Shown: in pieces, positions 24,850-36,211 of the stretch
How positions within the stretch are numbered: the stretch's first letter is position 1
How the letters are laid out: every line of letters starts with the position of its first letter
Origin: Chimonanthus salicifolius
Taxonomy: Eukaryota > Streptophyta > Magnoliopsida > Laurales > Calycanthaceae
DNA: 64,000 bases
Direction of reading: 5' to 3'
Assembly: GCA_013350335.1 (NCBI GenBank)
Contig: CM023533.1
Span: 28,006,869 to 28,070,868 of the forward strand
The notes under the pieces: model-generated
What the model was told of the DNA's origin: nothing
The model's input: the letters and a program-made list of their open reading frames with translations, nothing else
Databases searched by the model: none
Made by a program: the position numbers and the translations under genes

Positions 24850-26228
24850 TACTAGCTATAGGCAAAGTAAGCCGCCGCTTAGGGCCTCCAAATAAATAGG
24901 GCCTTTAAGTCCATAAACTCCTTTATTATATGTTAAATAGTTAATAATACATATGAAAGCACAAATTTATTGTTTTCTGATTCAGTTAGGATGCTTGCCT
25001 CCTTATAAGGAGACTTGAGTTCAGATCCTAGCGGTATATAATAATAATTATTATTTTGATCGAGTTTAATAATAATGATTAAAATAACAATAATTTTACT
25101 TAATAAAGAATCTTTTAAAATATATGTATCATCTACTCAATTTAAAATTTAGATTTTTTATAAATTAAAATAATAATAGTACCAATCATAATAATAATTA
25201 TTATAATCATCCTTTTTATTGAGTTTTAATTAATAAAGAATCTTTTAAAATACATGTATCATCTAAATAGAGCGGCCTTCAAATCCCAACTAATCTTATT
25301 TATGACTTTTAGTTACTACTACTTGAAATCATTTGACTATTCTTAACTATTTCGAATTTAAAACACTCAAAATTAGAAATTTATATATTGATCTACTCAA
25401 TTTAAAATGTGGATTTCTTAAAAAAATTAAAATAATGATAGTAACAATCATAATAATAATAATTATTATAATCCTCATTTTATTGAGTTTAATAATTATA
25501 ATAAAAATAACAATAATTTTAATTAATAAATAATCTTTTAAAATATATGTATCATCTAAATAGAGCGAAAAAGAAACCTATATTGAGTTGATAATTTTGA
25601 ATTAAAAATAATTTAAAGCTTTTAAAATTTGAAGAGATGAAAAAACATAGCTTTATTCATTTGATCAATGTAGATTTTATTAGTTGTAAAATACAAGTAT
25701 AAATCATTATAATTAAGATAATTTTTTTAAAAAACCTGAAAAATTGAAAATAAAAATAAAAATAATATCTTCGTTTCAAATGAGAATTTGCATTCGTGTC
25801 ACACTCGAATATGATAAAAGATGTAGTACAAAAATAATTAAAAAAAAACAATTGAATTGCTAAATTATATAAAAAGAATGAATTGTTGTTTTCTAAATGC
25901 ATGAATTGCTTATAGAATAATGTTGATTATACCAGTTATAATTACCTTTGCAGAAAGAAGCTTTTCAAAGTTAAAACTGATAATTTGCTTTTCCAAATTC
26001 TATTGAAAAATAAATATCAAAAATTTTGAATATAGTAATTTAATTAGTAATTTTACATCTCAAAATCATAGAAAAATAAATTTTAAATAATATTTTGTTA
26101 TATATTTGATTATGATATTTTATTTAGCTATTTGTAAAAAATATATATATAATTTTATTTTTTATGAATATACAAAAGGCCATCTTAAAAATTCGCCTAA
26201 AGCTCCTAAATTCTTAGAGCCAGCCCTG
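24850..26228 (+). mobile_element. non-autonomous hAT element, copy 1
   Basis: The right end AGAGCCAGCCCTG and interior match the element at 35095-36211 along most of its length. The left CAGGGCC terminus is lost here; similarity starts at CTAGCTATAGG. The interior has no coding capacity and consists of AT-rich, internally duplicated ATAAT-type sequence. It also holds a tRNA-like stretch at about 24980-25035 with a B-box-like GTTCAGATCC, present in both copies. Family assignment rests on the CAGGGCCGGCCCT-type terminus typical of plant hAT elements. Confidence 0.65.
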
Positions 26229-26627
26229 CCCTTGCATATCAATGCCTATCGGATATACATTGTACCCCTTAATTTACTGAGACGTATGAACCGACATTTT
26301 GTCTAATACACCATTCTACAACTTATACACATCATATCGCATGTCATAAAATAGACTTCCTAACTAGTTCCATCTTTGATAAATCCATTCCAACGAAATG
26401 GGTAAAAGCAATAACTGAAGTCAATATTTCATACATGACTGATAAGCATAAATTTTAACTATTACTTTACCTTTAAATAAACCTTCGCTATTCAATGTTG
26501 CTATTTGTCTTAATATTAGTGGAAAACACATATTCGTTCAAAAATGACAAAATAAAAATAAATTTTATAATTGAATTCTGACCAAGTTTGAATAATTTGA
26601 CTTATCATTATCATTAATTTCATAAAA

Positions 26628-26742
26628 ATGGCTGCGAGTTCGAGCCCCCTGGCTTAATCTTGGTATGCTCTAAAGATAGTGGACTTATCTATGGGAGTTT
26701 TACGCTGAGTATCCCACAGTTTCTTACACATAAATTAAAAAA
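26628..26742 (+). mobile_element. tRNA-derived SINE (family A)
   Basis: A B-box-like GCGAGTTCGAGCCCC is followed by the family tail: gggagttttacgctgag, then cacataaatt and an A-run. The A-box half is truncated. Confidence 0.55.
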
Positions 26743-27536
26743 ATATCATAAAAATAGAAAAAGTTAGTGCAAAAAAGTCCAAAAACAAGAATATATATTT
26801 ACAGATTAGCTTTGGAGACTTCAGAAAAAATTGATAAACTCTTTTATCATGTAAATATCTAAAAACATAAGAATTTCATGCCAATAATTGCTTGATGTAA
26901 AAAAGGATTATTTGAAAATTTTGTCAAAATGGTTAGAAATAGAAGAAAGAAATTAAAGTTTTGATGTCAAGTATTTGAAGTATTTACTTAAATCTTGATC
27001 TTTTATAATAAATAGTTGTGATTTACTTTAGTGTTACAAAAAATAAATTTAATCCAAAAAGTAATAAAAATTAGAAAATACATTTTATATTTTAATTTGA
27101 CAAGTTTGAAGGATTTGACTTTTCATTATCATTTAAATATTACAATAACAGAAAATTGAAAATAAAATTAAAAAATATGGAAAGGAATTTAAGATTAGAA
27201 AATATGTAAAGGAATATGAAAAATAAATATAAAAATAAAGGGAGAGATAAGACATAGATAACGTTATCTAAATAATCTTCCCTGAAATAAAGTCCATCAA
27301 CTGAGATATCATTACTTTTTATTTTATATAATATTTAATATCTATTTATCATTTCTATAAATGTAATTTAAATTAAAAGAAGAGACACTTAATATTTATA
27401 TTTTAAAATATAATTATTCAATAATAATAAATCATCTTATTGAGAATGTTGACTCCAAGTAATTCTATTTGGATTGTGTGAGATTTTTTTTTTTAGAAAT
27501 AAATTATTTATTAGATGTTAAAGAAATAAAATCACA
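26743..27536. other. AT-rich intergenic DNA
   Basis: No gene, repeat structure or regulatory signature that I can support. Confidence 0.5.
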
Positions 27537-27544
27537 ATTTTACC

Positions 27545-27916
27545 TAGGGCTGCAACTCGAGTAGAGTTTCTTAAAATCCAATATGACCCAAGTTGATATA
27601 TATGGAGCCCGACCTGACCTGACGTGAATTCTCAACTCGAACTCTAGAATCCAACCCGACCCAAATTCAAACCCGAATCAATCCAAATTCTGACCCAATC
27701 CGCATTTTAAACTCATTTTAACTTAATTTCAGCTGGATCAGGTCGAGTTATATTAACTTGTAAAATCCTCGACTCGGCTCGAACCCAAATTTGATATGGG
27801 TTTTTAGCTTCTCAACTCGATCTGTTGACTCGAAATTCTTAACTCGACTCATATGATTTCTTGGATCGGATCATGCAGGTCGGACTAAAATCCGACCCGA
27901 GTTGCACCCGCCCCTA
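27545..27916. mobile_element. hAT-type MITE with 8-bp target duplication
   Basis: A 372-bp element starts TAGGGCTGCAACTCGAG and ends in the inverted partner CTCGGGTTGCA-like CCCGAGTTGCACCCGCCCCTA. A perfect 8-bp duplication ATTTTACC flanks it at 27537-27544 and 27917-27924. The interior is rich in CAACTCGA and CCGACCC motifs and has no ORF. The paralogous sequence at 29320-29460 lacks it (aatcacaattttatcatggt), so it serves as a natural empty site. The terminal inverted repeats are imperfect. Confidence 0.85.
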
Positions 27917-27924
27917 ATTTTACC

Positions 27925-28060
27925 ACAGACACAAGCAGCTTTCGTGTCAGAAGCAGACACCTTCCATGTCACGACTCACATGCAGACCGATTTCATATCA
28001 CGGGTCGATCTTGATACAGAGATTTGGTACAGCGGAGATTCCATTCGAACCCCGAGAAAA
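27925..28060 (+). repeat. duplicated segment, pair of 29330-29455
   Basis: The two segments share cagctt.tgtg, agcagac, gattTCA.ATCACGGG, acagagatttgg and gagattcca in the same order. Only the second is followed by a leader-like region. Inference: 27.5-28.06 kb is a copy of the upstream region of the putative gene start at 29.46 kb. Confidence 0.65.
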
Positions 28061-29320
28061 AGTCAGAACACAGAATTAAATAATTTTTAATTTAATCAAC
28101 GTGATGCTTTGAATATATAAAAAGGTGAGTGTTTCTCGCGTGGAGATTTTGAAAATAAAGACAAAGTATTTATTTTATCTTTTACCTGTTGTACAAAATA
28201 TGTAAAGAAATGTTAAGAATCAACATTAAAATCAATTCTCTAAATCACTTGTAAATAGTAAAATTAGCTCTCTAAATTATTTATCAATAGTAAATTGACT
28301 CATCAAAAACTAGTAAGAAATTCGATTGGTGAGTCAATTTCTAATATTCCTATTGTTTTATATTTTTTGTACGGTAGGTGAAGGACAAAATGAATATTAA
28401 AATAAAATCCATATCTCTATACACAAAGTACCCGTGAGAGGATCGTTCGTCATAAAAAAAATTACTTCTAATAATAAGATCTTCTTCAAATAAAATGAAA
28501 GAAAGAATATTGATTGGAGCTATATCATATTTTATTAAATAGGAACATATTTTTATAATGGAGCCATGTCCACACTCATTTTATATCCCATTCTCTCCAA
28601 TTTTCTTACTAAACTATAGGACAGAATTAAAAGTGTTCTTGAGATTAACGAACAACCTTTGAATTTCAGTAGAATGATGATTTTAACTTTAATAAGAAAA
28701 AAAATGAGAATTGAAATAGACAAATGAGATGCAAAATTATCAGCTGCCATTTGAGAATTGTTCATTAAGTTATCAAGCACTCATTTGTAGAGAAAATAAA
28801 ACTAGATTTTTAATCAATTTTTTTGAATTTAACTTATTTGATATATTTTTAAAATATTTCATAAATATTGAATTTACTGCACCATCACGGATATGTTAAG
28901 TCCTTGACTCAAAGGCATCAACAACAATTTGTTTTTGCTGAAAATTTATTATAGCAAAAAATTAGCATGAGTAAATTCAGTTTAATCATGTAAATAATGC
29001 ATTTTAAGTCGAGATGAAGAGAGTGCAATAGAGTCTAACTTTTATATGTATAAATTAAATTCTGCTTATTAATTTTCAGTCTTCAAGATATTTAGATTCT
29101 TCCTAACTACTTATAGTCCATTTTATTTTAAAATTCTAATTCATTTTTTATTCAATCAGTAAATTAAAATTGAATTAAATTAGATTAATAAACCAGCTCA
29201 TATAATTATATAAATATTTTTTTTAATATTATATTGATATATTCATATAATTAAAATTTATAAAATAAATCTCTGCCATTAAAATATAATTATTATAATT
29301 TATTAAATTGTAATGCTATA
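28061..29320. other. AT-rich intergenic DNA
   Basis: I see no gene or mobile element here. The ORFs are short and low-complexity. Confidence 0.5.
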
Positions 29321-29329
29321 AAATCACAA

Positions 29330-30095
29330 TTTTATCATGGTCACGAGCAGCTTCTGTGTGAGAAACAGACAGCTCACAAGCAGACAGATTTCACATCACG
29401 GGCAGAATTGTAACAGAGATTTGGGACAGTAGAGATTCCAATAGAATATTCGAATCCCTTCAAAGAGTTTAGCGCCATCAAGGCAGAGGAGAGCAACCCC
29501 TCACGTAAATCCCTTCGTCTCTTCCTTCTTTCCTGACATTGATTCATCTTCTTCTCTCTTCTCTCTCACCGCTTCATCTTCTTCTTGCTTCATGGTACGT
29601 ACGCCTCCTCTCATTCTATTTTTTCTCTCTCTTATATGTTGTGAATGCACAAACAAAAATAAATCACAAATCAATCCCATACGAAAATATAGAAATTTTA
29701 TATAATTTTCTTTACATATAAAAATATAGAGATTTTATATAATTTTCTTTCATATATCTATAGATTCAAATCAGATCCAATATCTTCAAAAAGTTGGAGA
29801 GATGTCTCTTATAATTTTCGCTCTTTCACAAAAAAAAATATTATATATACTTAATAAATTGCCAATAGCTCAGATGAGATCACCCAGTAAATATCTCACA
29901 AAATCTAACAGTATCTGCTCCGATTTTGCAGGTTGCCGGACAGATCGTGCCTTGTCAGCGTGGTTTAGATCGTGCTTTTTTATAGGCCGATGTCACTCTC
30001 AAGTGCGTCTCTCTCTGTTTATTTATTTATCTTGTCATTTTACTTTCTTTTCCTTTCTTCTCTCCGTTGCAGAGAGCACTGACATCTTCAAAGTT
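29330..30095 (+). other. possible gene 5' region (leader plus small exons), unidentified
   Basis: A CT-rich leader (29490-29592) runs into an ATG|GTACGTACG donor-like junction at about 29592. Two possible internal exons follow: after TTTTGCAG at about 29930, and after GTTGCAG at about 30071 (agagcactgacatcttcaaa). Sequence composition in these short blocks is less AT-rich than the surroundings. The coding potential is too short to name, and nothing recognisable follows. It could be a truncated gene start or a non-coding transcript. Confidence 0.3.
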
Positions 30096-30119
30096 TTTTT
30101 TTTTTCAATTTTTTAAAAG

Positions 30120-30846
30120 TTTTTAAATCTCTCAATTTCTTTAGAAACTGTTAACTCAGGTTACTCGAAATTTGTGGAGAATTGACTTTTTGAGATTTTT
30201 TAATTTTTAAATCTTTCTCTCGTATGCTTCACTTTCACCTCTCCCTGTTTTCTTTTTTCACAAAAATAATTTCATTAGTTTAAAATTACTAATTTACTGT
30301 TTTTTTAACTATGAGTCTCTTTTGAGCACATGAGTTAGAGGCCAACATAAACTGTACATTTGGTAAGAGGGCTGGATTGGGCTTTTCTTAGTACATATAA
30401 GTGTAACCAGTCCTAATTATTAAATTTCAGTTAATAATGGAAAATGAGAAAAATTTAGTGAACTTAACGGGGTCTAAAATTGATATATTGTTGTCATTTA
30501 TCAGAATTCCAAACTTCAGCTAGATTGGGCGTATTTAGGCCCAATTTTTTTAATTTCAGCTAAAATTTATTTAAAAATAAAATTTTGATAGCTTAAATGG
30601 GTTAAAATGGATAAAATATTAGCTAAGTATTACCAGCCCAGCTCAGGTCCAAAATATCAAAATGCTACCAGTATTTTGAACTGAGAACCAGGCCCAATGT
30701 CAATACATTTTAACAATGCAATATGCCAAATCTATCAATGTAGTACCCACACAATCAATCATTTAGGGCCCCTCTTATGCATTGTTTTCTACAAATTGGA
30801 AACCGGCTTGGCATTTAGACACCCCTGAATTCTGTTACCAGACAAC
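30120..30846. other. AT-rich intergenic DNA
   Basis: I see no feature here before the inverted repeat begins. Confidence 0.5.
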
Positions 30847-31470
30847 GCATTTCAAATTTTCAGTGGAAATTACATTTTTGCCCTTCCGCGCGAAATAGAC
30901 CAATCAATTCTGCAACGCATTTTTACTTTGATCGATCGATCTGAGGCGTGTACGATCGATCAGACAGTTCATTTTTGAATCGATCGATTGATCTAACACG
31001 AGATTCAATCGATCGCACGGTCTCATGGGATCGTGCGATCGATTTTAACTGAGAGGTCGACATTTTTTACAGTCGACTTATCTTCTCAAGATCAATCGCA
31101 CGATCTCAGTGATCAATCGATCGATTGTAACCCATTTAAAGATTGATCGCACAATCACAGAGGATCGTGCGATCGATTTTAACTGAGAGGTCGACAGTTT
31201 GACAATCGACCTATCCTCTCAAGATCGATCGCACAATCCAATGTGATCGATTATTTGTTTAGGGTAAGATCGATCGCACGATTTTATGTGATTGATCGAT
31301 CGATTGTCTTTTCCTCTTCACCAAATCGACCACACGATTCTCCAAATCGATTGATCTTCCCTCTCCCCTCTTCCAAAGTCGATCGATCTTGCCCTCTCCG
31401 GAAACCCTTTCTCTTCTTCTTCTCCAATCGATCAATCAAACTGATTCTTCTTTACACCCCCTCATTCCAC

Positions 31471-32127
31471 ATGGCATCCCAAGGGTTTACATCGAGAGGG
31501 AGAAAGTCCAAGGTGCCGGTTGCATCGAGAGGGAAGAGACAAAGATTGACGGAGACACCGATGGAGACGGAGACTTTCGACCCCAACCAGTTCAACTCTT
31601 TGGAAGCGGCCACATTGTACCAAGATGATTTGTACTCTCGGCCGATGATTTTTGGTAAAATCATTGACCTTAGCTTTTTTCCACCATTTGAAATAAGAAT
31701 CCATGAATATATTGAGAGACTTGGTTGGAGAGAATTCTTGGGAATAAAAGATGATTTTTATCCTAAATTGGTGAAGAAATTTTATGCAAACACGTCGGAA
31801 GACTGGGCGAGACATTCCATAAAATCCAAAGTTAGAGGGACCGAAATTGAGATTACAACTTCGGTACTGGACAGAATGTTTAGGTTTCTCAGTGCCACTA
31901 TTTTGAAGTATGAATCAAATTCATGGCCCACCGATGTTGTTGGATTCGTTCCCTCAGAGGCCAAGACCCAAATGTGTGAGCGGAATGATAGTACTAAAGG
32001 AGATAAGCCCACGCTGATGGAGCTAAACCTAGAAGCCCGAATTGTATATTACATTATTAGGAAGAATATTTTACCTAAAAAAGGGCTTAGTAATCAGGTG
32101 TCGTATTTTGATAGTTTCCTCATATGA
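31471..32127 (+). pseudogene. plant transposon ORF, left copy, premature stop
   Basis: The frame starts MASQGFTSRGRKSKVPVASR in GATC-rich leader DNA and includes NSLEAATLYQDDLYSRPM, FPPFEIRIHEYIERLGW and EIEITTSVLDRMFRFLSA. This matches what I know as the putative plant transposon protein domain (PF20167-like), found in retroelement-derived plant ORFs. The frame ends at TGA in DSFLI*, where the right copy has TGG (W). Homology continues beyond that stop, through the TGA shared with the right copy, into a Lys/Glu-rich coiled-coil region with repeats of the GRLEGMVDEKL type to about 32760. Non-functional. Confidence 0.7.
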
Positions 32128-33338
32128 TGCATTTTGAATGGCAAGCAAATTGATATCTCCTTCATCATCATAAAACACATGGTTGCTTGCCGTAAGATTA
32201 GAAAATGTAGCCTTCCATACGGTTTATTTTTGTCTTACTTGTTTTGACAAAAATGAATCACCCTTCCCTCTGAAGAGAAAATAGCTTTGAAGAAAATCGA
32301 TATATTGGATGTGTCTACTTTGGTTAAGATGGGATTCAAACTCGACAATGCACGTTGGGTTCCCAAAGTATAACATGCTCCTATTGAGGTTGAGGCACCT
32401 GAGGGGGAGGGTGACAAACTTGAAGTTGAGGGGACAAAGGCACCTAAAGTTCGGAGGGCAGAGGCACCTAAAGTTGGGATGGCAGAGGCACATGATACTG
32501 GAGTCAGTACTATGCTAATTCTTGACAGCATAGAAAAACTGAATGAAAAAAATGATGTGAAATTTGCTGAGATGGAAGGAAGGCTTATAGGAAGGCTTGA
32601 AGGAATGGTTGATGAGAAATTGGCTAAGATAGAAGGAAGACTTATTGGAAAGGCTTAAAGGAATGGTTGACGAGAAATTGACTGATATGGAAGGGAGGTT
32701 AAATGAAAAAAATGATAAGAAAAATGGTGAGTTTGTTGGAATGACGACGAGAATGCTGAATAATTTGGAGAGTCAAGTGATAGATACAATGAGAAACTCT
32801 GTTCTTTTAGTGCAAAGTGCAGGAATACGAACACAACTTGGACGCGAAGAGAGAACCGGGACCGTAAGATGTTCAAGCCTTCCAATAAGTCTTCCTTCCA
32901 TCTCAGCCAATTTCTCGTCAACCATTCCTTCAAGCCTTCCAATAAGTCTTCCTTCCATCTCAGCCAATTGCTCATCAACCATTCCTTCAAGCCTTCCCAT
33001 AAGCCTTCCTTCCATCTCAGCAAATTTCACATCAATTTTTTCATTCAGTTTTTCTATGCTGTCAAGAATTAGCATAGTACTGACTCCAGTATCATGTGTC
33101 TCTGCCCTCCCAACTTCAGGTCCCTCTGCCCCACGAACTTCAGGTGCCTCTGTCCCTCCAACTTTAGGTCTGTCACCCTCCCCCTCAGGTGCCTCAACTT
33201 TAATAGGAACATGTTCTACTTTGGGAACCCAACGTGCATTGTCGAGTTTGAATCCCATCTTCCCCAAAGTAGACGTATCAATATATCAGTTTTTTTCAAA
33301 GCTATTTTCTCTTCAGGCGGAAGAGTGATTCTTTTTTG

Positions 33339-34115
33339 TCAAAACAAGTAAGACAGAAATAAACCGTATGGAATGCTACATTTTCTAATCTTACGGCAAG
33401 CAACCATGTGTTTTATGATGATGAAGGAGATATCAATTTGTTTGCCATTCAAAATGCACCATATGAGGAAACTATCAAAATACGACACCTGATTACTAAG
33501 CCCTTTTTTAGGTAAAATATTCTTCCTAATAATGTAATATACAATTCGGACTTCTAGGGTTAGCTCCATCAGTGCGGGCTTATCTCCTTTGGCACTATCA
33601 CTCCGCCCACACATTTGGGTCATGGCCTCTGAGGGAATGAATCCAACAACATCGGTGGGCCATGAATTTGATTCATACTTCGAAATAGTGACACTGAGAA
33701 ACTTAAATATTCTGTCCAGTGCCGAAGTTGAAATCTCAATTTCGGTCACTCTAACTTTGGATTTTATGTAATGTCTCGTCCGGTCTTCCGACATGTTTAC
33801 ATAAAATTCCTTCACCAATTTAGGATAAAAATCATCTTTTATTCCCAAGAATTCTCCCCAATTAAATCTCTCAATATATTCATGGATTCTTATTTCAAAT
33901 GGTGGAAAAAAGCTAAGGTCAATGATTTTACCAAAAATTATCGGCCGATAGTACAAATCCTCTAGGTACAATGTGGCCGCTTCCAAAGAGTTGAACTGGT
34001 TGGGGTCGAAAGTCTCCATCTTCGTCTGTGTCTCCGTCAATCTTTGTCTCTTCCCTCTTGATGCAGCTGGCACCTTGGACTTTCTCCCTCTCGATGTAGA
34101 CTCTTTTGACGCCAT
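33339..34115 (-). pseudogene. plant transposon ORF, right copy
   Basis: A 258-residue frame starts MASKESTSRGRKSKVPAASR and reads past the position where the left copy stops, ending GLFLSYLF. The stop codon TGA after LF is present in both arms and probably replaced an Arg codon. The sequence beyond it still reads as protein at 33267-32773 (minus): KLDNARWVPKVEH, an acidic-Pro region, then three GRLEGMVDEKLAEMEGRLI-type repeats. So the copy is an interrupted version of a longer protein. It shares its domain assignment with the left copy. Confidence 0.65.
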
Positions 34116-34424
34116 GTGGAATGAGGGAGTGTAAAGGAGAATCGGTTTGATCGATCGATTGGAGAAGAAGAAGAGAAAGGGTTTCCGGAAAGGGCAAGAT
34201 CGATCAACTTTGGAAGAGGGGAGAGGGAAGATCGATCGATTTGGAGAATCGTGTGGTCGATTTGGTGAAAAGAAAAGGGTAGGTCGATCGATTGGAGAAG
34301 AAGAAGAGAAAGGGTTTTCGGTTTCTAAGGTTTCAATCGCACGACTAAGGGAAAGGGGCAAAAAGATCGATCGCTGGCTTATATATAAGTTTGCGATCGA
34401 TCGCAAGATTTCTTTGATCGTGCG

Positions 34425-34540
34425 ATCGATCTTGCCCTAAACAAATAATTGATCGATCGATCACATAGGATCGTGCGATCGATCTTGCCCTAAACAAACA
34501 ATCGATCGATCGATCACATAGGATCGTGCGATCGATTTTG
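34425..34540. repeat. 57-bp tandem duplication in the palindrome's right arm
   Basis: The unit containing CTTGCCCTAAACAAA and GATCACATAGGATCGTGCG occurs twice in a row. The left arm has a single, more degenerate version near 31240-31290. Confidence 0.7.
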
Positions 34541-35094
34541 AGAGGAGAGGTCGACTGTCAAACTGTCGACCTCTCAGTTAAAATCGATCGTGCGATCGAT
34601 CTTTAAATGGGTTACAATCTATCGATTGATCACTGGGATCGTGTAAAAAATGTTGACCTCTGAGTTAAAATCGATCGCACGATCTCATAGGACCGTGCAA
34701 TCGATTGAATCTCGTGTTAGGATCAATCGATCGATTCGAAAATGAACTGTCTGATTAATCGATCGAAGCCAAAATGCGTTGCAGAATCGATCGGTCGATT
34801 TCGCGCGGAAGGGCAAAAACGTAATTTCCAATCAAAATTTGAAATGCGGTGTGAGGTTTAGAATCTTAATCAATGAGACTTGATTGGAAACTTCCAAGTG
34901 ATACAATTTGAAGATTCAAAACTCATAAACAATTTAAAATTCAATTGAGTCGAGTAATTCAGATGAACTTTTCAATATGACTTGGAAAAAATTCAATATA
35001 ACTTCTTAACTCACTCAATTTAAAACTCTATAGGGTTGAGTCAACTCCGACGTCATTAGAGTTTTTTTTAATTAAAATAGACTTGGGTAGCTTG

Positions 35095-36211
35095 CAGGGC
35101 CAGCCCTAGCTATAGGTGACGTAGGCTGCCCGCCTAGGGCCTCTAAATCCATAAGCTCCTTTTTTATATGTTAAATAATTAATAATGCATATGTAAGCAC
35201 AAATTCATTGTTGTTTAGTTTGGTTAGGATGCTTGCCTTCTAAGTACAGAACCCAGGTTCAAATCCCATATATAATTTAAAACGTGGGTTTCTTAAAAAA
35301 TTAAAATAATGATAATAACAATCATAATAATAATTATTATAATCCTCATTTTATTGAGTTTAATAATAATCATAATAATTTTAATTAATAAAGAATCTTT
35401 TAAAATATATGTATCATCTAAATAGAGCAAAAGGGACATCTATATTGAGTTGATAATTTTAATAATTTTAATTAATAAAGAATCTTTTAAAATATATGTA
35501 TCATCTAAATAGAGCAAAAGGGACATCTATATTGAGTTGATAATTTTGAATTAAAAATAATTTAAAGCTTTTAAAATTTGAAGAGATGAAAAAACGTGGC
35601 TTTATTTATTTGATCAATGTAGATTTTATTAGATGAAATATACAACTATAAATCATTATAATTAAGATAATTTTTTTTTTAAATCCAGAAAAATTGAAAA
35701 ATTAAAATAATAATAATATCTTCGTTTCAAATGAGAATTTGCATTAGTGTCGCACTCGGATATGATAAAAGATGCAGTACTAAAAGAAGTAAAAGAAACA
35801 ATTGAATTGCTAAAGTATATAAAAAGAATGAATTGTTGTTTTCCAAATGCATGAATTGATTACAACATAATGTTGATTATACCAGTTACAATTACCTCTA
35901 TAGAAATAAGTTTTTCAAAGTTAAAACTGATAAAATCTTATCTTCTGTTTACAATGTCACAAGAAAAATTGAATGGATTAACTATCTTATTTATTGAAAA
36001 ATAAATGTTAAAAAAATTTAAATATAATAATTTTGCATCTCAAAATAAGAATAAATTTTAAATAATATTTTGTTATAAATTTGATTATAATATTTTATTT
36101 AGATGTTTTACACTTTATAAAAAAAATTGTATGATTTTATTTTTTGTGAGTATATAAAAGGCCCATCTTAAAAAACCGCCTAGAGCCCTTGAAATCTTAG
36201 GGCCGGCCCTG
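35095..36211 (+). mobile_element. non-autonomous hAT element, copy 2
   Basis: Starts CAGGGCCAGCCCTAG and ends TAGGGCCGGCCCTG, a pair of inverted termini of the plant hAT type. Interior is AT-rich without coding capacity and includes a tRNA-like stretch at 35214-35275 (GGTTCAAATCCC B-box) and an 87-bp tandem duplication at about 35374-35547. The flanking 8-mers (gtagcttg and atactgga) do not match, so the target duplication is absent or mutated. Confidence 0.75.

Larger units (their letters stand above)
30847..34847. repeat. 4-kb inverted repeat (palindrome) of a plant transposon
   Basis: The left arm runs about 30847-32695 and the right arm about 32874-34847, with a spacer of roughly 180 bp. 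The outer ends are inverted copies (GCATTTCAAATTTT / AAAATTTGAAATGC), as are the next features: CCCTTCCGCGCGAAAT, a long run of GATCGATC and TCGTGCGATCGA motifs, a transposon ORF, and a coiled-coil repeat region. The spacer continues the coding sequence of the left copy only, so the left copy is longer at its 3' end and the pair is joined tail to tail. Arms have diverged by substitutions and small indels. No target duplication was found. Confidence 0.85.

Noticed and set aside
30800..34900. Interpretation of the 4-kb palindrome as a single element with long terminal inverted repeats
   Set aside because: The arms carry the full coding region and the spacer is merely the 3' continuation of one copy; no target duplication was found.
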